From contig NZ_SDHZ01000001.1 in assembly GCF_004118675.1 (NCBI RefSeq), positions 930,001 through 994,000 on the forward strand: a stretch of DNA of 64,000 nt, in the 5' to 3' direction. The notes beneath the pieces are model-generated. The model was not told the DNA's origin and did not search any database. It saw nothing but the letters and a program-made list of their open reading frames with translations. The position numbers were made by a program, and so were the translations under genes. Shown here piece by piece: positions 35,199 through 44,480 of this stretch (positions are counted from its first letter, which is position 1; each line of letters opens with the position of its first letter). The stretch comes from Filimonas effusa (GTDB taxonomy: Bacteria > Bacteroidota > Bacteroidia > Chitinophagales > Chitinophagaceae).

Positions 35199-38100
35199 AT
35201 GCTAAAATCAATCTATGTTTTACCGGCCTTACTGCTAGCCTTTACCGTTGAGGCCCAGACTGAAGACATTTCCGGTGCATCAGTCGCAACTGAAATGGGA
35301 ACTTATACCTATACGCTCGACCCGTCTGCTTATTCGTCAGGAGGAAGTATGCCTTCAGGCAGTATTGGTACATGGGCAATTTATGAAGGAACACGTGTCG
35401 ATCATATACATGATGTCGATGGGGCATCAGGTAACCAGGATGACCTGACACTGGTACATGTTATTGCGCAGAATACCAACCCTGCTGCAGGTGCTGTTTA
35501 CATAACCATACAATGGGACTACCATATAAAATCGGCACTGGCTTCTGTTAGCTTCGAGGGAAACGCTTCCTTTCCCAACTCCTTTTCAAAAAATATACAG
35601 GTGCTGTCATTAGCCGATGCATTGAGGAAATGCCATACAGCGCTTCCGGCATTCCAGTCTGTTGCAGATGTTAATGTGCTGCCGGCGAACCTCTCTGTAT
35701 CACTCTGTCCGGTTACTACTACTATTCCGTACACTATATCGTGGCAATGGCAGAGAACAGACCAGGTAGATTTATATAATTCAACAGAACGTTTGTCGTA
35801 CGATGATTATACCTGGACCAGTATTCCTGGCGCAACAGGTGCATCATGTGCGCCGGTATCGATGTATTACACAGGTACTGCGTTGTATTGTTGTAAAATA
35901 ACGGTCAGTTATACCTCGTATTATTACAACGCCGCAACCGGAACGCTGGTGGCGACAAATGTGAGTCAGCCTTTTTATTCCGATATCCAGAGGGTAGAGC
36001 TGCCCGGCTATCAGGCAGGAGAGATCTTTCATAATAGCAGTTATACACCGTCCTCGCCGGACTATGTGGTGCGGGTAAACAATGGAACCACCATTCTTCC
36101 GGTAACCGATCAGCCTTCTACAGGAGGAGCGTGCGGATCCCGTTCCTATACCTGGCAAATCTCCTATAATTATGGATTATGGCAGGACGTTTATACCGGC
36201 GAACATCTGAGTAGTTCCTATTTGCCAAATATAAACGGCAACGTCAGGATCCGCAGAAAAGTATTGTGTGGAAAACAAACGCCGGGCGAGCACTTCTATG
36301 ATCCTTCGTTATACTCTAATATTTTAACATACGATGTCAGCTATAGTGCTTCATTGGTTGAAAATAAAAACTATGTAAGGATCAACGATGTCTTTAAACC
36401 TGGTATAAACACCTGGCAACAGTCCGACGCGCTTCCTATAGGTGCAAAACTGCAGAACACCGAATACTTCGACGGCTTTAATAGAACAGTACAGGTAGTG
36501 AACCGTGAAATAAACAACGGCCTGGACTATGTGACCCATATTGAATACGATAATTCAGGACAACAGCCATTGGATTATGTTTCTTTCCCGTCTTCAACTT
36601 CAATAGGGCTTTTCAAAGCAAATGCACAAACAGAACAGAAGAACAGTATAAGAAATTATTATGGAGAAGCGGCAAATGCAAACACATGGTCTGTAACTGC
36701 ATTCGACGGAACGCCTGTTAACAAGGTGAAAAGCATAAGGGAAGCGGGTACATCCTGGGGGTATAGTGCAGACTACAAAGGGGTTAACCTGAAACAGGAT
36801 TTTAACAGTACTGAACCGATCCGGAAATGGTCTGTTGGCTATAGTCCGGCGAGTGTGCCCGTTACTACCGGACAGTATGCCGCCGGCACGTTATCCAGGA
36901 ATATGTATACTAACGAAGAAGGGCATAGGGTAATTGAATACACCGACTTTGACGGTAATATGGTATTTAGAAAAGTAGAGCTGGAACAGGACGCTAACTA
37001 CAATAACTATGAAGGATGGCTTAATACATATTTTATTTACGACGACTTTAACCAGCTCTGCTTTACCTTAACTCCCAAAGCTGTTGATTTCTTCCTGCAA
37101 AATAACTGGGATCTTCAGTCCCATTCGGCAGAAGTGGAAGAACTGTGCTTCTATTACAGGTACGACGCCAGGGGGCGTACCATAGGAAAACACACGCCCG
37201 GAGCAGGGTATATACAACTGGTTTACGATAAACGCGACAGAATGGTGCTTTCACAGGATAAGAACCAGGCCGGCAAAAGACAATGGTTATTTTATCTCTA
37301 CGACAAATTTGACAGGGAAATAGTAACCGGGATCTTAAATAGCGATCAGGACAGGGATAATATGCAAATGATAGCAGATGACCTTCGCATGGAAGCTGCC
37401 GTTATAAGCGCTCATCCCGGAATGTCCGTACAATTGAATGCATGGGCACCCATCGTTGGCGGAAATAGCTCCTTTTGCATTGATTGCAGCGACGGTATCA
37501 TCAATACAATTCAATATTATGATGAATACCAGGCTACGTCGCAACCTTTTGCCGCTGGTGAAGAAGTTGAAAATACAGACAACGTGCCCTACAGAGAGTA
37601 TTCCCCTATGTCACTCCGTACGCAGGGAATGACTACCGGTGTGTTGGCAAGAGTGATAGATGAAACCTACGACAGTTACAACCCCGACGGTCAATATCTG
37701 CTTTCAACCAGTTACTACAATGAAAGAGGCCGCATCCTGCAACAAACAAAACAAGGTTATCTGAACGCAAACGAAAATAAATGCTTCACCGTTACAACTT
37801 ATGCATACGACTATTCCGGATTGCTCGCAGGAACACTGCAGTCGCTGACGCAGAACCTGGCGGGTATAGGCGATTACGCGATTAAAACTTATCACGCCTA
37901 CAATCTCACAGGTAAGATCACGGGAACGTACAAGTCGTATGGAGGTAGTAACTACAAACAATTAAGTGTACTCAGTTACGACAATTTCGGCCGCTTGTCT
38001 TCGAAACAGTTTGCTCCGGGATACACCGATAATGAAGGCCGGCAACTTGAAACGTTGAATTATTCCTACAATATTCACGGGTGGTTAACTGGCATCAATA

Positions 38101-40940
38101 AAGACTATTACTTCGCCACCGACGATAGCAGACAATGGGAACATTATTTTGGTCTGTACCTGGGATATGATAACCGCGACAATGCCTTCAATAAAAAACG
38201 ATTCGATGGGGCGATAGCGGGTATCGGATGGAAATCCCAGGGCGATAATAAACTGCGGCGCTATCATATGAGTTACGATAATATCGGCCGCTTCACAAAC
38301 GCCGCATTTGAACAAACAGAAGCTGCGTCTGATCCCAACTGGTCGTCGGCTATAATGGACTTTACCGAAACAAATATTTCATATGATCTTAATGGAAATC
38401 TCTTGCAGCTGGATCGTAAAGGGGTAAAACCGGGAGGTAAAGGACCGGTTTATATAGATCAGTTAAGGTACAGCTACAGGAACCGCGGAAATTCGAACAG
38501 GCTGGAAGGAGTTACCGACGTCACTACCGGAATGGACGGCATAAATGGTACGATGGGAGATTTTAAAGAACCGCGTTCGGGATCCGATGATTACGAATAT
38601 GACAACAACGGTAACCTGGTCATAGATAAAAACAAACAAATCCATGAAGATCCCGACGGCAGAATGAATGGTATTACCTGGAATTATATGGATAAGCCAC
38701 AGGAAGTAACTGTCAGCGAAAAGTCAAAAATAACCTATAAATATGATGCGCTGGGTAATGTACTGGCCAGATACATCGTATCGCTCCCGGACTTTGTACC
38801 GAAAAAGAACATCCTTTATCTGGAAAACATGGTGCTGGAGGAAGATGTTGTAGCAGGCACTCCGTTACAGCTGAAATATATCAATCATGAAGAAGGACGT
38901 CTCAGACTTGTCGAAACCAGGGATGATCTTAGAAATGTACCAGGTGTAGAAATTGCAGGTAGTGTTGACATGCCGGCTCAAATGACAAATGGAGTTCCTA
39001 TGCAGGGAGTGTTCGACTTTTTTGTCAAAGATCATCAGGGGAATACACGTCTTATTCTCACCGAAGAATCTCATAGCGAAAGACATTTATGTACCATGGA
39101 AAATGCTGCTGCGGATTATGAACAGAAAAATTTTGGACAGGTAAATGAACAGGGGAATCCCACGAGCGACAACGAAGTATATAAAACCGGCAGTTCAGCG
39201 CCGTCCGACTGGAGAAGTAACACTGGCAGGGTTAGTAAATTGGGCGGCCCGGGAAATAGCAACACCATTGGCCCCAATTTCCTGATGAAAGTAATGTCTG
39301 GCGACAAACTGAATTTGTTGACAGAATATTTTTACGGGGCCGATCCGCGCGATCAAAACAGCAATCCGGTTACGGGACGTTTGTTGTCAAGCTTTGTCAA
39401 CCTATTAAATAATGGTACCGGTGGGGCAGCAGTCAAAGAGGCGGGTAAATTAATCGCAAATGAGGTCGTCAATCCATCAAGCATAATTTATAACTTTTTT
39501 CGGGAAAATCATAGTGCAACAGATCTTACACCTAAAGCCTATCTGAACGTTCTGTTCTTCGATGAACAATTTAACTTCATTCCTCCCAACAGTATAGGTG
39601 CCGGCAGCACCATGTTACGCGTGGAGAACCCGGGCGATGGACAAAAACTTGTTATTCCCAATCTTAGAGTTCCGGCAAATGGCTATGTGTATATCTATGT
39701 AAGTAATGAATCGGAAGAAGAAGCGGTTTATTTCGACAATCTTCAAATAGTACATACGAGCGGCAGGTTACTTGAAGAAACGCATTATTACCCCGATGGC
39801 TTGAAAATAGCGCCGCTATGCAGCAGGGCATACGGGGTTTCCGCGAATACCAGAAACTACCAGGGCGATTTTAGTGAAGAAAACGAAGAAACAGGTTATT
39901 ATGAATTTGCATTGCGGCACTATGATGTCCAGATCGGCCGATGGATCAGCACCGATCCGTACGATGAGTTTGCGAGCCCATACATTGGTATGGGAGCAGA
40001 CCCCGTCAACAATATCGATCCTGATGGAGGCAGTATTTGGAGTACTATGTTAAGCAATATTGCTTTTGGCCCCAAGCCAATCAGGTGTCCCGCCAACGTT
40101 GGAGGATCCGGAAGCGGCGGCCTGTTGGGCAATCTGTCTTTGTCTTCACTAAAGGGGGCAGGTGTGGCTATTGCAACATGGGGTGCAGGAGAAGTAGGGC
40201 GAAGCCTGGGATTTGACCTTGGCAACAGCTTATTCATCGGGAATAATACAACAGCCGAAGGCCTGCGTGCTATGGGCCCCACGGGTGATGGTATTTCTCA
40301 GGATAACCGTGGTGGCGGCGGCTGGAAATTTAGCTTGTTAACATCTTACCGGCAACCTAAAAGCAAATACGACGAAGCCCACCTGCTTGTATTCGGGTTC
40401 GTGCCTTCCGACGGTTCTGACCTTCCCCGGAAAAAGGGAATTGTCGATTTGCGTAAAAAGGTCAAATTCACAAGCCAAATGAGCTTGAAAAATCCCCAGG
40501 TCGCATGTGCACGGGCATCACAGAAAATAATCAGGGATGCTGGTATAAAAAAGGGAGGGACGAAGGAGGGCAGAATTATAGTCGCCGAAGATAGCCCGGA
40601 TCATAAAAAACTAAACATATTACCGAATGTAAAAGATGGCGTTGACTATATCGATAATGAATTGGAAATAAACCACCCGGTTATGGTAGGCGTTAACCAC
40701 ACTCTGAAAAAAAGGCAAGATGATGGTGCAGCTGCTGATCACTTTGTTGTTATAGTAGGTCGAGGTATTGATCCGGTAACAAACCAAGTCTACTACAACT
40801 TTTATGAGGTAGGAACAGCGCATGAGAATAAGGGGAAAAGTGATAAGAATAAATTGTATCTTCAACCAGACTATTCACTAAAAGGAACTAACTATGCGGG
40901 AGAGAGAATTTTCACCGTCACAGATATCAGGAAGAATTAG
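35199..40940 (+). CDS. DUF6443/RHS polymorphic toxin with variable C-terminal tip
   Basis: The protein has 1913 aa. A signal peptide (1-20, LPALLLAFTVEAQ) is followed by Ig-like/beta regions to ~380. DUF6443 follows at ~384-520 (NYVRINDVFKPGI ... AKLQNTEYFDGFNRTVQVVNREINNG). Many YD/RHS repeats follow to ~1600 (YNERGRILQQTKQGYL, YKYDALGNVLARY). The RHS-core end is RHYDVQIGRWISTDPYDE...NNIDPDGG, with Asp at 1607. From ~1612 comes a ~300-aa variable tip, the toxin part. The gene has a lipoprotein-type immunity candidate overlapping its 3' end by 47 nt. RHS shells are known to enclose such tips and release them by self-cleavage after the core motif. Confidence 0.87.
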   Translation: MLKSIYVLPALLLAFTVEAQTEDISGASVATEMGTYTYTLDPSAYSSGGSMPSGSIGTWAIYEGTRVDHIHDVDGASGNQDDLTLVHVIAQNTNPAAGAVYITIQWDYHIKSALASVSFEGNASFPNSFSKNIQVLSLADALRKCHTALPAFQSVADVNVLPANLSVSLCPVTTTIPYTISWQWQRTDQVDLYNSTERLSYDDYTWTSIPGATGASCAPVSMYYTGTALYCCKITVSYTSYYYNAATGTLVATNVSQPFYSDIQRVELPGYQAGEIFHNSSYTPSSPDYVVRVNNGTTILPVTDQPSTGGACGSRSYTWQISYNYGLWQDVYTGEHLSSSYLPNINGNVRIRRKVLCGKQTPGEHFYDPSLYSNILTYDVSYSASLVENKNYVRINDVFKPGINTWQQSDALPIGAKLQNTEYFDGFNRTVQVVNREINNGLDYVTHIEYDNSGQQPLDYVSFPSSTSIGLFKANAQTEQKNSIRNYYGEAANANTWSVTAFDGTPVNKVKSIREAGTSWGYSADYKGVNLKQDFNSTEPIRKWSVGYSPASVPVTTGQYAAGTLSRNMYTNEEGHRVIEYTDFDGNMVFRKVELEQDANYNNYEGWLNTYFIYDDFNQLCFTLTPKAVDFFLQNNWDLQSHSAEVEELCFYYRYDARGRTIGKHTPGAGYIQLVYDKRDRMVLSQDKNQAGKRQWLFYLYDKFDREIVTGILNSDQDRDNMQMIADDLRMEAAVISAHPGMSVQLNAWAPIVGGNSSFCIDCSDGIINTIQYYDEYQATSQPFAAGEEVENTDNVPYREYSPMSLRTQGMTTGVLARVIDETYDSYNPDGQYLLSTSYYNERGRILQQTKQGYLNANENKCFTVTTYAYDYSGLLAGTLQSLTQNLAGIGDYAIKTYHAYNLTGKITGTYKSYGGSNYKQLSVLSYDNFGRLSSKQFAPGYTDNEGRQLETLNYSYNIHGWLTGINKDYYFATDDSRQWEHYFGLYLGYDNRDNAFNKKRFDGAIAGIGWKSQGDNKLRRYHMSYDNIGRFTNAAFEQTEAASDPNWSSAIMDFTETNISYDLNGNLLQLDRKGVKPGGKGPVYIDQLRYSYRNRGNSNRLEGVTDVTTGMDGINGTMGDFKEPRSGSDDYEYDNNGNLVIDKNKQIHEDPDGRMNGITWNYMDKPQEVTVSEKSKITYKYDALGNVLARYIVSLPDFVPKKNILYLENMVLEEDVVAGTPLQLKYINHEEGRLRLVETRDDLRNVPGVEIAGSVDMPAQMTNGVPMQGVFDFFVKDHQGNTRLILTEESHSERHLCTMENAAADYEQKNFGQVNEQGNPTSDNEVYKTGSSAPSDWRSNTGRVSKLGGPGNSNTIGPNFLMKVMSGDKLNLLTEYFYGADPRDQNSNPVTGRLLSSFVNLLNNGTGGAAVKEAGKLIANEVVNPSSIIYNFFRENHSATDLTPKAYLNVLFFDEQFNFIPPNSIGAGSTMLRVENPGDGQKLVIPNLRVPANGYVYIYVSNESEEEAVYFDNLQIVHTSGRLLEETHYYPDGLKIAPLCSRAYGVSANTRNYQGDFSEENEETGYYEFALRHYDVQIGRWISTDPYDEFASPYIGMGADPVNNIDPDGGSIWSTMLSNIAFGPKPIRCPANVGGSGSGGLLGNLSLSSLKGAGVAIATWGAGEVGRSLGFDLGNSLFIGNNTTAEGLRAMGPTGDGISQDNRGGGGWKFSLLTSYRQPKSKYDEAHLLVFGFVPSDGSDLPRKKGIVDLRKKVKFTSQMSLKNPQVACARASQKIIRDAGIKKGGTKEGRIIVAEDSPDHKKLNILPNVKDGVDYIDNELEINHPVMVGVNHTLKKRQDDGAAADHFVVIVGRGIDPVTNQVYYNFYEVGTAHENKGKSDKNKLYLQPDYSLKGTNYAGERIFTVTDIRKN
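40029..40940 (+). other. RHS toxin tip, papain/C39-like peptidase candidate
   Basis: This sub-region of the 35199 gene covers residues ~1611-1913. Seen: Cys1770 in VACARASQ at the start of a helix, then HPVMVGVNH..., then DHFVVIVGRG with His1848, then VYYNFYEVGT. This order (Cys helix, xPVxVGV strand, HFVVVxG strand) is that of Peptidase_C39-like/papain-fold domains. Inference: a periplasm-acting cysteine peptidase or amidase. The family is uncertain. Confidence 0.5.
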
Positions 40941-41631
40941 TTTTTGTTTAATATTATTTGTTTTAATGTGCTGCAATTCCTGCAGGAATGGAGGTGCGCG
41001 GCAATCAAAACCGAATATAGTAACTACAGATAGCCTCGTTTCAGAGTCGGAGACTGTAGCTTCCAAAGACCCCCTATACACGTTTCTGGAAGATAATTCG
41101 AGATTAATGGAACTCCCTTTTGGAATAAATAAGGGCGATAAGCAATGGGGGACAATTGATGAAATATTTCAACATCAAATTCCTGATTCATTTATGATAA
41201 AAAAGCTTAGCCATGATAATACTGCCACAAAGGATCATAGAGAATTTTTTGCCAGGTACAAGCTTCATAGCTGTTCTGATGACTACTCTATCTATATTAT
41301 ATATATAACTGACGATGACGAAAAATTTACGGGCTATTTTCTTTTTACCAGAAACAAGGATGGGCATTACAGTAAACCCCTTCCATTTACGGTGGCTGCT
41401 GGAGCTTACGATATAACTTCTCAGATTGAATCTACGATTTTATCATGCACGCAAATAATCAGAAACAAGGTTGATGTCTCTGAAACCGCTGTAGATTCTA
41501 TAATGAAATATAGTTATTACAAAGAGACGATGTTGATCGATGCTTTAGCCGGAGTCATTAAAAATGTTAGAGTAGATTCAATAGGTTCTAAAAACAGCGT
41601 AGATACTTTTACTGCTAGGATCTCTTGGTAG
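40894..41631 (+). CDS. probable immunity lipoprotein 1
   Basis: The 245-aa protein has a lipoprotein-like signal peptide (ISFCLILFVLMCCNSC). Its start lies inside the toxin gene, overlapping it by 47 nt, so the two are coupled. The mature part (LPFGINKGDKQWGTIDEIFQHQIPDSF; IYIIYITDDDEKFTGYFLFTRNKDGHY) is closely paralogous to the lipoprotein gene at 41841. A gene placed directly after an RHS toxin tip is normally its immunity gene. The predicted periplasmic location fits a toxin acting in the periplasm. The family is not otherwise recognised. Confidence 0.72.
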   Translation: MREREFSPSQISGRISFCLILFVLMCCNSCRNGGARQSKPNIVTTDSLVSESETVASKDPLYTFLEDNSRLMELPFGINKGDKQWGTIDEIFQHQIPDSFMIKKLSHDNTATKDHREFFARYKLHSCSDDYSIYIIYITDDDEKFTGYFLFTRNKDGHYSKPLPFTVAAGAYDITSQIESTILSCTQIIRNKVDVSETAVDSIMKYSYYKETMLIDALAGVIKNVRVDSIGSKNSVDTFTARISW

Positions 41632-41785
41632 TTTTAGCTTAACTGTTTATTCTTCATATGGCTTATGCGCTCTTCAGGAGTTCGGCCGGCATATTATACA
41701 GTTCGAAGAGGTTTTTAAAATATTGACATTTATTTATAAGTTTAATGATTTTTTTACTAAGTGATTCCCTTCCTTGCACTGGTTT

Positions 41786-41887
41786 AGTGATGCCAATAGG
41801 TTGTATCTTCAACCGTGTTATTCATTAAAAGGAACTAACTATGCAGGTAAGAGAAACTTTACCGTCACCGGCGTCAGGAAAAATTAA
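41786..41887 (+). pseudogene. fossil 3' end of a second toxin tip
   Basis: These 102 nt align without gaps to the last 102 nt of the RHS toxin gene (40839-40940), by my count ~80/102 bases and 26/33 residues. The end reads LYLQPCYSLKGTNYAGKR...RKN then TAA, against LYLQPDYSLKGTNYAGER...RKN then TAG. The stop is at the same place, and the overlap with the next gene's ATG is also 47 nt. Upstream of 41786 similarity ends abruptly. It is the remnant of a displaced toxin-immunity module. Confidence 0.82.
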
Positions 41888-42596
41888 CTTTTACATACTG
41901 CTGGCAGTAACAGTGTTATACTGCTCTTGCCAGAATGAAAAAAACACACAACAAACTGGCGATACAGTATTAAAAGATAGCCAGGCTGTTACAACCATTC
42001 CCGATAGTACCGACGATTCATTATCTTATTTCCTGGATCATAATTCAAAGGAAAAATCTTTACCCTTTGAAATCATAATAGGGTCAGCTGATTGGGGCAG
42101 TATCGACGATATTTATCAGAATGAGATACCCAGGGAGCTGGTTGTTAAGCACCTGTTTAACAACGATAGTAAAAAGGTGAAGACAAAAGAAGGCGGGTTC
42201 AAACAGTATTATTCGAGGTATAAGATTTCCGGCTTTTCAGATAATCTCTCCGCCTATGTGCTCTATATCACCGATGGCGGCGATGAACACGAATACATAG
42301 GTTATTTCCTGGTGCTAAGGGATAAATCCGGCAGCTACACAAGTCCTATTGCGTTTTCTGCGTCTAAAGGCGAGTTGTCAATCCTCTCTCAGGTGGAATC
42401 AAAGATCATATCGCCGGACAAAATAACCAGGCATAAAATTGAAACTGCAGAGCTTGGTTCTGACTCGAAACAATATACTTCCTACCAGGAAACGCTTGCA
42501 ATAGATCCGGTTACAGGTATACCTAAACAAATAAAAATCGATTCATTAGGCTCCAAAACCGCAGTCGATACTTTTTCAAAAAGGATTTCTTTATAA
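41841..42596 (+). CDS. probable orphan immunity lipoprotein 2
   Basis: The 251-aa paralogue of the 40894 gene has a lipoprotein-like signal (ILLAVTVLYCSC). Shared parts include LPFEIIIGSADWGSIDDIYQNEIP, FLVLRDKSGSYTSPIAFSASKGELSILSQVESKI and the C-terminal IDSLGSKTAVDTFSKRISL. The toxin it once matched survives only as the 102-nt fossil overlapping its start. It therefore looks like an orphan immunity gene kept after recombination, perhaps protecting against kin that carry the older tip. Confidence 0.7.
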   Translation: MQVRETLPSPASGKINFYILLAVTVLYCSCQNEKNTQQTGDTVLKDSQAVTTIPDSTDDSLSYFLDHNSKEKSLPFEIIIGSADWGSIDDIYQNEIPRELVVKHLFNNDSKKVKTKEGGFKQYYSRYKISGFSDNLSAYVLYITDGGDEHEYIGYFLVLRDKSGSYTSPIAFSASKGELSILSQVESKIISPDKITRHKIETAELGSDSKQYTSYQETLAIDPVTGIPKQIKIDSLGSKTAVDTFSKRISL

Positions 42597-42699
42597 ACCA
42601 GATTGCGCTGGATAAAGCGTATACCCAAAGTGATTTGCTTCCCAATATTAATCTTTTAGCGTGTGAGTACCTTTTTGGAAAGATTATTTGAGTAGATGA

Positions 42700-42937
42700 T
42701 ATTTTTGATATATTTTTTTAAAAAGTTGTTATATTTGATTGATTTAATAATTTGTAGTTTCCCTTAAACCCAATAATATTTCAAAGCATAAATCACTTTT
42801 CATTCAGTCCGGATTTGATAGATTTTATCCATAGTTGCTGAAACCTATACGGTCTTGACAAGTAGTGGTTGCTCCCTCTCTCATATCGAAGCATTATTTC
42901 TATTTTCTCTATAGTTACCTAACACCCTAAAACCTAT
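42700..42937 (+). promoter_or_regulatory. promoter region and leader of repeat protein
   Basis: Two exact TAnnTTTG boxes occur: TATTTTTG at 42700-42707, with a TTG 22 nt before it, and TATATTTG at 42730-42737. The ~200-nt AT-rich leader ends with CACCCTAAAACCTAT (42923-42937) just before the ATG at 42940. Nearly the same word lies in the leader of the operon at 45998. The 42597-42699 part has nothing recognisable. Confidence 0.5.
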
Positions 42938-42939
42938 AT

Positions 42940-44439
42940 ATGATACACTTTAAAAAAATTGCGGCGCTAATAGCTGCATCCCTGCCAGTTCTTGCAGCCC
43001 ACTCACAAGATGTTACTTATTGGAAAGTTAATGGTAATAGTGGCACCAGCCCTGCTGACCATTTCCTTGGTACATCGGACGATCAGGATCTTATTTTCAA
43101 ACGAAATGGAGTACGCGCTGGCTGGTTGAATACTTCATTGTATAGTACTTCATTTGGTGTGAGTGCTTTAAATGCAGGAACAACCGGTTATGCTAATACA
43201 GCTATCGGACATTTCGCATTGTTTGCGAATATGTCGGGAAGCTATAATGTTGGAATAGGTACTAATGCCCTTTACTCTAATGCTACCGGAAGTTCTAATG
43301 TGGCGTTAGGGCAGTCTGCTTTATATTACAATACTTCCGGTAGTGGTAACACAGCAATAGGATACAACGCATTAACAGGCAATGCAACAGGCAGCCGAAA
43401 TATAGCTTTGGGGTATTATGCTTTATCGGAAAACACGACAGGTTCTGATAATATTGCACTGGGTAGTAGCTCATTGACTAAGAATACAGGTGGTGGCAAT
43501 AACCTTGCTTTTGGAGGAAACGCCTTGAGGTATAATACAACAGGCCATAGTAACATAGGATTAGGGCAAAGTGCCTTATATTCAAATATGACGGGCAACG
43601 ATAATGTTGCTTTAGGAGCCGGTGCTTTATATGCTAACACTATTGGCAATCGTAATTTGGCCTTTGGAACGAGTGCCTTATATGCTAATACAGAAGGCTC
43701 GCTAAACGTAGCTTTCGGTGGATGGGCGCTTTGGTCTAATAAACTCGGTAGCGCTAATTTTGCTTTTGGTGAAAATGCTCTTTTTTCTAATACAAACGGC
43801 AGTTCTAATCTTGCTTTTGGAATTAATTCACTTAAACTGAATACTACTGGCACCGCAAATTTAGGAATAGGCGAGAATGCGCTTCTCTCCAACACGGTGG
43901 GTAGTGCAAATATTGCTATAGGAACTTCGTCTGGATCTGCCATTACTACAGGAAGTAATAATATTGCAATTGGGATAAATGCTCAGGTGGCAGCTGCTGC
44001 CGGCAGCAATCAGTTATCTATAGGAAATCTTATTTATGCTACCGAGGTAAATGGTAGCGGCTCCGTTGTATCAACTGGCAATGTTGGCATAGGTACCATG
44101 TCTCCTTCCGATAAATTGTCGGTAAATGGTGCTGTTCGTTGCAAAAAAATTCTTGTTAATCATTCGGGATGGGCTGACTATGTCTTTGATTCTACTTATA
44201 AGCTTCCGGAACTTATATCTCTTGAACAATATATTAAAAAGTATAAGCATCTACCTGGTATACCGTCTGCTGCTGAAGTTGCTGATAAAGGCATAGATGT
44301 GGCTGAAAATCAGGTCATGTTGTTGAAAAAGATAGAAGAACTGACATTGTATGTGATCGGACAAAATAAGAAATTAGAGTCTGTTGTCAGTGATAACGAA
44401 GAACTGAAAAAGAAATTGAGACAGCTTATGAATAAATAG
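42940..44439 (+). CDS. secreted repeat protein with tail-fibre-like C-terminus
   Basis: The 499-aa protein has a signal peptide (LIAASLPVLAAHSQ). From ~residue 69 to 357 it consists of 17 tandem 17-residue repeats of the form NxAxGxxALxxNxTGxx. These probably form a beta-helix or YadA-head-like fibre. The C-terminal part, after NVGIGTMSPSDKLSVNGAV, has YKLPELISLEQYIKKYKHLPGIPSAAEV and a coiled coil (MLLKKIEELTLYVIGQNKKLE). That is the end found in many Bacteroidota tail-fibre-domain/TMF-like proteins. It is likely a trimeric surface fibre or adhesin. It stands alone with its own promoter. Confidence 0.82.
   Translation: MIHFKKIAALIAASLPVLAAHSQDVTYWKVNGNSGTSPADHFLGTSDDQDLIFKRNGVRAGWLNTSLYSTSFGVSALNAGTTGYANTAIGHFALFANMSGSYNVGIGTNALYSNATGSSNVALGQSALYYNTSGSGNTAIGYNALTGNATGSRNIALGYYALSENTTGSDNIALGSSSLTKNTGGGNNLAFGGNALRYNTTGHSNIGLGQSALYSNMTGNDNVALGAGALYANTIGNRNLAFGTSALYANTEGSLNVAFGGWALWSNKLGSANFAFGENALFSNTNGSSNLAFGINSLKLNTTGTANLGIGENALLSNTVGSANIAIGTSSGSAITTGSNNIAIGINAQVAAAAGSNQLSIGNLIYATEVNGSGSVVSTGNVGIGTMSPSDKLSVNGAVRCKKILVNHSGWADYVFDSTYKLPELISLEQYIKKYKHLPGIPSAAEVADKGIDVAENQVMLLKKIEELTLYVIGQNKKLESVVSDNEELKKKLRQLMNK
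43144..44010 (+). repeat. 17 tandem 51-bp coding repeats
   Basis: The units are exactly 51 bp, without length variation, from STSFGVSAL at 43144 to INAQVAAAAGSN ending at 44010. DNA identity between units is modest, while the pattern of Asn, Gly and Ala-Leu positions is strict. This indicates old, selected repeats rather than recent expansion. Confidence 0.85.
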
Positions 44440-44480
44440 TATCTTTTTAAAGTTTTTATATTTAGAAAAATTTTCTTGAA

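Noticed and set aside
43416-43943. 175-aa antisense ORF opposite the repeat protein
   Set aside because: It is a shadow of the 51-bp repeat, so its own periodic sequence is explained by the coding strand.
43144-44010. CRISPR array suspected from regular repeats
   Set aside because: The 51-bp units are in frame, encode a conserved 17-residue motif and have no spacer/repeat alternation.
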